Source: Streptomyces xanthophaeus
Lineage (GTDB): Bacteria; Actinomycetota; Actinomycetes; Streptomycetales; Streptomycetaceae
Assembly (NCBI RefSeq): GCF_030440515.1
Contig: NZ_CP076543.1
Span: 3,749,501 to 3,813,500 of the forward strand
Direction: 5' to 3'
Length of the DNA: 64,000 bases
Within the stretch, counting starts at the first letter, position 1, and the number at the start of each line of letters is the position of its first letter. A program made the translations under genes and the position numbers. Positions 35,137 to 41,992 of the stretch are shown here, piece after piece. The notes below the pieces were generated by a model that saw only the letters and a program-made list of their open reading frames with translations, made no database searches and was not told where the DNA came from.

Positions 35137-35278
35137 ACCCGGCCTCCTCACCCCGCGAGCCAAGGAACCATCACTCCACGCTAGACCTGTGCGCACGGGC
35201 GGGCGACCGGAGGGGCTCGCGGCGAATTCGTCCAAAAATCTATTCTAGAAATATCTCCGGATCGGCCAGACTTCCCCC
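35137..35278. promoter_or_regulatory. Divergent promoter region with an AT-rich palindrome
   Basis: The 142 bases between the divergent serine hydrolase and beta-propeller genes contain a conspicuously AT-rich patch at 35233-35256. Centred in it is the perfect palindrome TTCTAGAA (35243-35250), extendable to TATTCTAGAAATA with a one-base offset. It is a plausible operator or -10 region; no exact promoter can be fixed. Confidence 0.45.
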
Positions 35279-36889
35279 ATGACCGGTCGTACCTCCGGCC
35301 CACGGCCGGAACCCGACGAGCAGCGACCCGCCGGCTTCGGCCCGCCGCCCGCCCCGTTCGCAGCTCCCGCCCCGCTCCCACCGTCCGCACCACCCGCACC
35401 GTTCGCCCCGACCGCCCCGACCACCCCGGCCGCCCCGCGATCCGGCGGCCGGCCGCGGCTGTCCCGGCCCGTGGCCGCGGTCGGCGCCGCCCTGGCACTG
35501 CTCGCCGCCCTGCTCCTCATCGGCGGCGGCGCCTACCGCCTCACGGTCCGCGGCGGGCCCGTGCAGCCCCTGGCCGGGCCCTCCGGCACGCCCTCGGTCG
35601 ACCAGGGCGACGGCAAGGGCCCTGGTGGGGGACCCGACACCTACGACCCCAACGCCGGCATCCGGGCGGGCGAGGCCCGGGTCTGGATGCGCGACAACCA
35701 GGCCGAGGTGGCCGGCTCGGGCGTCTCGCAGTACGGCCCCTGGCGGGTGGGCGACACCGTGGTCAGCGCGATCCCGGGCGGTTTCACCGGCTACGCGGCG
35801 GCCGACGGCCAGGAGAAGTGGAAGCTCCCGCTCCAGACCCCGCTGTGCGGGGTTCCGCCGGCCCCGTCCGCGCAGGGCAAGCTCGTCGTGGGGGTGAAGG
35901 AGAGCACGTCGGAGAGCTCGCGCTGCACGCACCTCCAGCAGATCGACCTCGCCACGGGGCAGGCGGGCTGGAAGATTCCGGTGCCGCAGGAGAACAAGTT
36001 CGACACCACGTCGCAGTTCGAGCCCGCGATCAGCGGTGACACCGTGGTCGTCGCCCGGTCGGCCGTCATGAGCGGCTTCTCGGTCACCGACGGCCGCAAG
36101 CTCTTCGGCACGTCGAGCCCGAACGGCTGCTATCCGTCCGCCTTCGCCGGAGGCCCGCGGCTGATCGGCATCCGCCACTGCCCCGACCCGAACGACGTCC
36201 GCGCATCCGGACAGGAGACGGTCGAGGAGCTGGATCCGGCCACCGGCGCCGCGCGGTGGAGCTACAAGTACGCCCCGGACTGGACGGTCGGCCGGGTGCT
36301 CTCCGTCGACCCGCTGGTGATCGCCGCGCACCACAAGGACAAGAAGACCTGGAACCTCACGGCGTTCGCCGCCGACGGCACGGTCCGCTCACAGAGCACC
36401 CCGGCCTTCGGGGTCAGCGGCCGGTGCAACGGGTTCGGCAACGCGAGCGGCTTCCAGGAGTGCTACGCCGCCGCGGCCGACGCCGACTCGCTCTACATCG
36501 GCGCGGGCAAGCCCGGCACCACCCTCGACACCGAGGCCACCGACCAGGTCGTCGCCGTCGACCTGAACACCGGCAAGGAGCGGTGGCGCACCGCCGAGCA
36601 GCCCAAGGGGCGCACCATGTGGCCGCTGGCGGTCGAGGACGGCAGGGTCCTCACGTACATCACCCCCGGCAAGGACGAGGCGGGGGCGGTCGTCTCCCTC
36701 GCAGCGGCCGACGGGGCCTCGCAGCCGGCCTTGCAGAGCCCGGCCGCGGCCCGCGGCGCCCAGGGCGTCTTCTACCCCCACGGCGTCCGTATCGCGTGGG
36801 CGGGCGGGCGGCTGTTCCTGCTCAACGGCCGGGTCAACAGCCCGGAGCCGCGCAAGGCGAGCCGCGCGATCCTGTCCTTCGGCAAGTAG
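35279..36889 (+). CDS. Membrane-anchored PQQ-like beta-propeller repeat protein
   Basis: The 536-residue product starts with about 60 residues rich in Pro and Ala, then one transmembrane segment (VAAVGAALALLAALLLIGGGAY, about 64-85). The external domain has propeller blades such as YAAADGQEKWKLPL, IDLATGQAGWKIPV, LDPATGAARWSYKY and VDLNTGKERWRTAE, the PQQ/BamB-type repeat with a Trp in each blade. Such actinobacterial proteins are scaffolds or sensors rather than PQQ enzymes; no quinoprotein active site was seen. It has the same layout as, and lies 26 bases before, the next gene, so they form a pair. Confidence 0.85.
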   Translation: MTGRTSGPRPEPDEQRPAGFGPPPAPFAAPAPLPPSAPPAPFAPTAPTTPAAPRSGGRPRLSRPVAAVGAALALLAALLLIGGGAYRLTVRGGPVQPLAGPSGTPSVDQGDGKGPGGGPDTYDPNAGIRAGEARVWMRDNQAEVAGSGVSQYGPWRVGDTVVSAIPGGFTGYAAADGQEKWKLPLQTPLCGVPPAPSAQGKLVVGVKESTSESSRCTHLQQIDLATGQAGWKIPVPQENKFDTTSQFEPAISGDTVVVARSAVMSGFSVTDGRKLFGTSSPNGCYPSAFAGGPRLIGIRHCPDPNDVRASGQETVEELDPATGAARWSYKYAPDWTVGRVLSVDPLVIAAHHKDKKTWNLTAFAADGTVRSQSTPAFGVSGRCNGFGNASGFQECYAAAADADSLYIGAGKPGTTLDTEATDQVVAVDLNTGKERWRTAEQPKGRTMWPLAVEDGRVLTYITPGKDEAGAVVSLAAADGASQPALQSPAAARGAQGVFYPHGVRIAWAGGRLFLLNGRVNSPEPRKASRAILSFGK

Positions 36890-36915
36890 GGCAGGCAGGT
36901 ACCAGGAGGGGCACC

Positions 36916-37767
36916 GTGCAGAACCCGTACCCACAGCCGAGTCACCCCGGCGGCCCGTACCGGCCGCCGCCCATCGAGCCGCCGCAAGAGCCCGGCGGCG
37001 GCCGGCGCCGGATCAGCGGAGGACGGCTCGTCGCCGGGATCTGCGCCCTGACCGCCTTGGCGGTCGCCGCCGCGGCGACCGGCGTCGTACTCGGCGTCCG
37101 CGAGAACCGGGCCCGCGCCTCGGCGGCCGCGGCGGCGTCCGCCGCGGACCCGACGAAGCCGCTCGTCGCGGGCTGGAAGACCGTGATCAACCCCGAGCAC
37201 GGCACCGCGTTCGACGTCCCGCCGGGGTGGGAGGTCCTCGAACCCCAGGTGTTCAGCGGCTATGAGGACACCAAGGACCCCGAGAAGGTCCTCATCGGGC
37301 ACACGGCCCCCGCCTTCTACAAGTCCCGGTGGTGCAGCATCGACGCGAACGGCGACGGCCAGGTCACGGACGTCCGGCTCGGCAACGTCGGCACCAAGGG
37401 CGCCGGGGGCGCCAAGGACCCCGCCGACATCGCCGTGAAGGAGGCGCCCACCTGGGTCTACGCCGCCTACACCCAGCCGGACAAGAGCGTGGTCACGGCG
37501 GACAAGCCGGTGGAGTACACCACCAGGTCCGGGGTCAGGGGGAGTTACGTCAAGGCGCGCTCCTCGGGCGCCCAGCGGCCCAACCGCTGCACGGGCGACG
37601 GCCAGGCGGTCGTCTTCGGCTTCAAGAACTCCCGGGGCGACCTCGTCTCCTGGGACTTCTACGGCCGCACGGGCGTGCCGGGCGCCGTCGACGACGCCCT
37701 GATCATGCGCATCCTGAGCACGGTCCGGCTGGCGGGCGACCCGAAGGACCCCGGCCCCGGACCGTGA
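36916..37767 (+). CDS. Membrane-anchored protein with proline-rich N-terminus, unknown function
   Basis: The 283-residue product begins VQNPYPQPSHPGGPYRPPPI, a Pro/Tyr/Gly-rich cytoplasmic tail. One transmembrane segment (LVAGICALTALAVAAAATGVVLG, about 41-63) and an external domain of about 200 residues follow. The domain holds two Cys residues (RWCSID and PNRCTGDG) that could form a disulfide, and an FDVPPGWEVLEP strand like those of lipoprotein LpqN/PsbP-fold proteins. The GTG start at 36916 has aggagggg 5 bases upstream, and the unit follows the beta-propeller gene closely. No function can be assigned. Confidence 0.8.
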   Translation: MQNPYPQPSHPGGPYRPPPIEPPQEPGGGRRRISGGRLVAGICALTALAVAAAATGVVLGVRENRARASAAAAASAADPTKPLVAGWKTVINPEHGTAFDVPPGWEVLEPQVFSGYEDTKDPEKVLIGHTAPAFYKSRWCSIDANGDGQVTDVRLGNVGTKGAGGAKDPADIAVKEAPTWVYAAYTQPDKSVVTADKPVEYTTRSGVRGSYVKARSSGAQRPNRCTGDGQAVVFGFKNSRGDLVSWDFYGRTGVPGAVDDALIMRILSTVRLAGDPKDPGPGP

Positions 37768-37804
37768 TCGCCCGTGGCCGCCCGCCCTCCGGGACCAGGG
37801 GGTG

Positions 37805-38782
37805 TCAGCCCTTCAGGAGCCGGGCCTCCGCCTCCTCGGCGAGTCCGTCCGCCAGGGTCAGCGCCCCCTCCGGGACCGATCGCTGCCAGGCCCAGGTGTC
37901 GGCGACCGTCTCGGTGACCGGGCGGCAGACGAGACCCGTGGCATGGGCCCGGGAGACGTCTCCGGCGTGGATCGCGGCGTGGAAGTCCGTGCCGGGCGGC
38001 GCCCAGACGGGGAGGTCGGTCCACGGGGAGAGGTCCGCGGCGGCGATCGCCTCGGGGGAGGTCCAGCGCAGTTCGGCGGCGGCGCCCGTGACACGTACGC
38101 AGGTGTCCAGGAGCTCACCGATGGTGGTGTGGCCCGGCTGCGAGACGAGGTTGTAGGGGCCGTGCAGGGAGGACTCCAGCGCGTTCAGCAGCCACGTCGC
38201 CAGGTCACGCACGTCGACGTACTGGAGCGGGGTGTCCCGGGGGCCGGGGGCCGCGATCTCGCCGCCCCGGGCGATGCGCGACAGCCACCACGGCAGGCGG
38301 CCCGCGTTCTCGCGCGGGCCCAGGATCAGGCCCGGCCGGACCAGCAGGGTGCGGTCCTCGCCGAACGCGCGCAGCACGGCCAGTTCCGCGCCCCGCTTGT
38401 CGGCAGCGAAGTCGGTCGACTCCGCGTCCGGGTCGCCCTCGGCCAGCGGTCCGAACTCGTCCAGCCCCGCCGGCACCGGCCAGGCGTACACCGAGCGGCT
38501 GGAGACGAAGGCGTGGCGCCCGGTGCGCCCGGCCAGCAGGACGGCCGCGTCGCGCACCACGGCCGGGGCGCCCGACCAGGTGTCGACGACCGCGTCCCAC
38601 TCCCCCGTCGCGAGGGCGGCCAGACCGTCCTCGCGCGTACGGTCGCCGTGGCGGACCCGCACACCGGGCGGGGCCGGGTGCTCGCCCCGGTGGAAGACGG
38701 TCACGTCCCAGCCGCGGGCGACCGCGCCCTCGGCGACGGCGCGCCCCGCGAAGTCCGTTCCGCCCAGCAGCAACAGCCTCAT
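37805..38782 (-). CDS. NAD-dependent epimerase/dehydratase-family reductase
   Basis: The 325-residue extended short-chain dehydrogenase fold starts MRLLLLGGTDFAGRAVAEGA (GxxGxxG). It has HAFVSSRSVYAWP as the Ser-Tyr region and LLVRPGLILGPRENAGRLPWWLSR later. The Tyr lies in an SVYAW context without a clear YxxxK (a DKRGAELAV segment follows the insert), so catalysis in the standard way is uncertain. Similar proteins are annotated as isoflavone-reductase-like or CSP41-like. It is on the same strand as the NRPS cluster but beyond a perfect terminator, so it is probably a separate unit. Confidence 0.83.
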   Translation of the reverse strand: MRLLLLGGTDFAGRAVAEGAVARGWDVTVFHRGEHPAPPGVRVRHGDRTREDGLAALATGEWDAVVDTWSGAPAVVRDAAVLLAGRTGRHAFVSSRSVYAWPVPAGLDEFGPLAEGDPDAESTDFAADKRGAELAVLRAFGEDRTLLVRPGLILGPRENAGRLPWWLSRIARGGEIAAPGPRDTPLQYVDVRDLATWLLNALESSLHGPYNLVSQPGHTTIGELLDTCVRVTGAAAELRWTSPEAIAAADLSPWTDLPVWAPPGTDFHAAIHAGDVSRAHATGLVCRPVTETVADTWAWQRSVPEGALTLADGLAEEAEARLLKG

Positions 38783-38824
38783 CCTGGTCCCTCTCCGTGG
38801 AACTCGTCCGTCGTGTCGTACAGC

Positions 38825-38871
38825 GCGCGAACGCCGCCGGGGGCCGTGCGGGCCGCCGGCGGCGTTCGCGC
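38825..38871 (-). terminator. Strong terminator closing the NRPS-PKS operon
   Basis: A perfect 16-bp inverted repeat (gcgcgaacgccgccgg / ccggcggcgttcgcgc) with a 15-base loop begins 11 bases after the last cluster stop codon (38882) and ends 43 bases before the next gene start. Confidence 0.85.
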
Positions 38872-38881
38872 AGACGCCCGG

Positions 38882-40015
38882 TCAGCGGGCGGTGCGGTCC
38901 CGGTACACAGCGAAGCGCTCGGCGATCTCCCGGGCCCGGCCCTCGGCCTCCGAGAGCTTCATCTCGGCGCAGTCGTAACCGAGTTCTTCCTTCATGATCG
39001 CCATGGCGGAGGGCTCGAAGAGGACGGTGCCGTCCGCGCGGATCTCGCTGATGCCGTCGTGCAGCTGCCCGGAGACGTTGATGGCGTGCGCCTGGTCCGC
39101 CGTCATCCCGTCGGGGAGCAGCGCGCGGAACTTGCCGTTCTCGATCGCCACCGGGTAGCCGCCGAGCGCCCCGTCCGCGCCGGGCGCGTGGACCACCGCG
39201 TCACGTCCGTCGGCGAGCGGCTCCAGCACGCTGAGCGCGGAGGACGCGGTCATCGTCTGGCCGGGCAGCCCGCCGGTACGGCGGTACGCGCCGGGCAGCC
39301 GGTTCAGGAGCTCCGCGACGTCCAGCTCGCCGGTGACGTCGCGCCCGTCGAGGCGGATGCCGAGGCCCATGCCGGCGGGGCCGCTGTTGCCGGTGCGGGA
39401 CAGGCGGTGCGAGACGTAGTGGTGGGCCACCAGGCGCACCTCGACGTCGGCGGTGCTGCGGCCGAGCTCGTCGGCGGCCACGGCGGTGATGCCCGGGACG
39501 TTGTTGGCGACGTTTCCGATGCCGATGTCCGGGGAGAGGCCGATCGCGGTGAGCGCGGGGTGCACGGCGTCGGGGTAGGCGGCGTTGACGACCAGGGCCT
39601 GGGTGCCGGAGAGGCGCACGGCCTCCATGGCCTTCATCACCGGGACCAGGTGCATGGGCAGCCACGGGCCGTAGTTGGCGGCGTAGACCCGCTGGAAGGC
39701 GTCCTGCTGGAGGGTGGAGATGACCCACCAGGACTGGTAGCTGACGGCCAGGAAGATGAGGTCGGGGCCGAAGGCGGAGATCCGCTCGGCGGTGCGCGCC
39801 ACGTCCGTGATGTCGGTCTGCGCGTGGCTGACCTCGTTGGTGTAGCCGCGCTGGACGCTGCAGAAGCGCGTCAGGTTGGCGGCCTTCAGGACGGTCTCCT
39901 CGTCGCGGCCGACGAGCTGGACGTGGCGGGGGTTCGGGCTGTGCGCCAGCTCGTGGAAGACACGGCGGCCGATGTCGCCGGCACCCAGGACCATGATCTT
40001 GCGGGCGTTGTTCAC
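38882..40015 (-). CDS. NAD(P)-binding Rossmann oxidoreductase of the biosynthetic cluster
   Basis: The 377-residue product opens with VNNARKIMVLGAGDIGRRVF (GxGxxG) and QLVGRDEETVLKAANLTRF, a Rossmann fold like that of saccharopine- or opine-type dehydrogenases and lactate dehydrogenases. Central segments LIFLAVSYQSWW and ALVVNAAYPDAVHPALTAIG parallel those folds. A HHYVSHRL stretch near 177 could supply a catalytic His. The C-terminal half is not recognised. The likely role is reduction or reductive amination of a building block or product; this is inference. The GTG at 40015 has ggaggt 5 bases upstream and overlaps the HAD gene stop. It is the last gene before the terminator. Confidence 0.75.
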   Translation of the reverse strand: MNNARKIMVLGAGDIGRRVFHELAHSPNPRHVQLVGRDEETVLKAANLTRFCSVQRGYTNEVSHAQTDITDVARTAERISAFGPDLIFLAVSYQSWWVISTLQQDAFQRVYAANYGPWLPMHLVPVMKAMEAVRLSGTQALVVNAAYPDAVHPALTAIGLSPDIGIGNVANNVPGITAVAADELGRSTADVEVRLVAHHYVSHRLSRTGNSGPAGMGLGIRLDGRDVTGELDVAELLNRLPGAYRRTGGLPGQTMTASSALSVLEPLADGRDAVVHAPGADGALGGYPVAIENGKFRALLPDGMTADQAHAINVSGQLHDGISEIRADGTVLFEPSAMAIMKEELGYDCAEMKLSEAEGRAREIAERFAVYRDRTAR

Positions 40016-40740
40016 GAGGTACCTCCGAAGGGTGCGGCAGCGGCGAAGGGGGCGGCGACGGGCGCCATCAGGTGGGCGTCGCGGACGAGCTGGGGCAGCG
40101 AGCGCATGGACGGGAAGGTGAGGGCGCCCTCCCGGTGGGGCGGGGTGGACGGGTCGGCGGTGTACTGCAGGACACGCATCCCGGCGGCCACGGCGGCGTC
40201 CACGCCGACCGGGCTGTCCTCGACGACGACGCACTCGTCGGGCGTGACACCGCAGCTCTCGGCGGCCCAGCGGAACAGCTTCGGGTCGGGCTTCCAGGCG
40301 TCGGCGTCGTACGCCGAGAAGAGCCGGTCGCCGAAGTGGTGCAGGATCCGGGCCTTCTCCAGGCGGCTGCGCATGATGGCGAGCGGGCTGTTGGAGGCCA
40401 CGCACATGCGGTCGCCGACGGCGGCGGCGAGCTGTTCGAGGGCGTACGCGACGCCGTCGATGGGCTCGATGCGGTCGCCGATCAGCTCCTCGCACCTGGC
40501 GCGGGCGATCACCATGGCGTCCTGCGGCGGGGCGTTGCCCGACAGGTCCGCCATCAGGTCGAAGCACTCCTGCATCTTCTTGCCGGAGAACAGCTCGTCC
40601 CGCTGGTCCTTGTCCAGCCGCAGGCCCATCATCTCGCCGACGTGGGCGATCCCGCCGTTCTCGGCGTCCTGCGTGTCGACGAGGACGCCGTCCAGGTCGA
40701 AGACGACGAACTCGGCTGCTCGTGCGGGGAACTCACTCAT
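40012..40740 (-). CDS. HAD-superfamily phosphatase-like hydrolase
   Basis: The 242-residue product has all four HAD motifs: FVVFDLDGVLVDT (I), VASNS (II), KPDPKLF (III) and VVVEDSPVGVDAA (IV). An alpha-helical cap (about 25-85) is of the phosphoglycolate phosphatase / beta-phosphoglucomutase class. It probably removes phosphate from a small precursor or a phosphorylated intermediate. The true start is the ATG at 40740, inside the end of the ATP-grasp gene. Tight coupling to the ATP-grasp and oxidoreductase genes suggests the three make one building block or tailor one product. Confidence 0.87.
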   Translation of the reverse strand: MSEFPARAAEFVVFDLDGVLVDTQDAENGGIAHVGEMMGLRLDKDQRDELFSGKKMQECFDLMADLSGNAPPQDAMVIARARCEELIGDRIEPIDGVAYALEQLAAAVGDRMCVASNSPLAIMRSRLEKARILHHFGDRLFSAYDADAWKPDPKLFRWAAESCGVTPDECVVVEDSPVGVDAAVAAGMRVLQYTADPSTPPHREGALTFPSMRSLPQLVRDAHLMAPVAAPFAAAAPFGGTS

Positions 40741-41989
40741 AGTCGATCCAGTCCACGCTCTCGATGGCGGCGACGGTCGCGGCCAGTTCCTCATGGGTGG
40801 CGGCGGACCCGATGACGGCCGCCGTGTTGCCGCGCGCGCCGATCCGCCAGTCCACGTCGGCGCCGGGCTCGGCGAGGACGACGACCCGGTCGACGCGGGC
40901 GAGGCGGCGCAGCGCGGAGACGCCCCGGATGGCGCGCACCCGGCGGGCGCCGACGGGCGGCACGGTCAGGTAGTGGAAGGCGATCGGCCCGCCCTGCTTG
41001 ACCTCGGGGGTCTCGTACGGGAGGCCGAGCGCGGCGGCGACCGCGACGTACGCCGGGTCGGAGGTGCCGGAGCGGACGGCGAGGTCGTCGACCCAGGCGC
41101 CGAGCCGGCCGTTGACCTCGATGACCCGGGGGCCGTCGGCGGTCAGTTTGATCTCGACGTCGGCGACGCCGTGGATGTTCAGGGCGCGCACCGCGCGGCA
41201 GGCGAGGTCGCGGACCTCGCGCTCCTCGGCCTCCGGCACGACGGAGAAGCCGCCGTAGCCGCCGCGCTCGCGGAACGGCTCGGCCAGGGCGAACTTGCTG
41301 GTGACGAACACCGGACGGACGTCGTCGCCGTCGGCCACGCAGTCCACCGCGATGTAGTCGCCCCAGGGCGCCGGGGTGGGCCGCCCGACCAGGAGCTCCT
41401 CCAGCATCACGGCCGTCTCGGCGGGCCCGCCGTCGGAACCGGTGAAGATCGCCGCGAGGGCGGCCCGGCACTCCTCGGGGGTGGCGACGGCCTGCGTGTT
41501 GCGGCTGGACGCGCCGATCACCGGCTTGATGATGGCCGGCAGCCCGACGTAGGCGATCGCCTCGTCGGCCTGGGCGGGGTCGGTCAGGGTGCGGAAGCGC
41601 ACGCTGTCGACGCCCGCCTCGGCGAACCGCCGGCGCTGCAGGTCCTTGTGGGTGATGGCGTCGACATCGGCCGGCCGGTGGTAGCGCAGGCCGAGCGCCT
41701 CGGCGAGCCGCACGGTGGGGGCGATCTGGAACTCGCTGAAGGTGATGATGCCAGCCGGGGCGAGCGCGCGCAGCGCCTCCTCGGTCTGTGCCTCGGTGCG
41801 GCCCGCGGTGTTCACCACGGTGCCGACCATCTCCAGGGTGGGGATCATCTCCTGGGCGTGCGCGGTGTCCGCGGTCACGAACACCAGGTCGCAGCCGGCC
41901 TGCCGGGCCGCCTCGGCGAGCCGGGTGGGTGCGAGGCTGCCGGCGTCGTAGACGACGAGCAGCACGGGGTTGGCGGGGGTCGCGGTCAT
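40733..41989 (-). CDS. ATP-grasp carboxylate-amine ligase
   Basis: The 418-residue product has the ATP-grasp marks: AIIKPVIGASSRNTQAV with the ATP Lys (about residue 160), VMLEELLVG, and DVEIKLTADGPRVIEVNGRLG with metal-binding Glu and Asn (about 285-305). It resembles the L-amino-acid ligase group (BacD/DdaF-like, ATP-grasp_4), which activates a carboxylate as acyl phosphate and joins it to an amine. In a peptide cluster it could make a dipeptide or amide outside the assembly line. It starts 3 bases after the NRPS stop and overlaps the HAD gene. Confidence 0.88.
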   Translation of the reverse strand: MTATPANPVLLVVYDAGSLAPTRLAEAARQAGCDLVFVTADTAHAQEMIPTLEMVGTVVNTAGRTEAQTEEALRALAPAGIITFSEFQIAPTVRLAEALGLRYHRPADVDAITHKDLQRRRFAEAGVDSVRFRTLTDPAQADEAIAYVGLPAIIKPVIGASSRNTQAVATPEECRAALAAIFTGSDGGPAETAVMLEELLVGRPTPAPWGDYIAVDCVADGDDVRPVFVTSKFALAEPFRERGGYGGFSVVPEAEEREVRDLACRAVRALNIHGVADVEIKLTADGPRVIEVNGRLGAWVDDLAVRSGTSDPAYVAVAAALGLPYETPEVKQGGPIAFHYLTVPPVGARRVRAIRGVSALRRLARVDRVVVLAEPGADVDWRIGARGNTAAVIGSAATHEELAATVAAIESVDWIDYE

Positions 41990-41992
41990 GGG

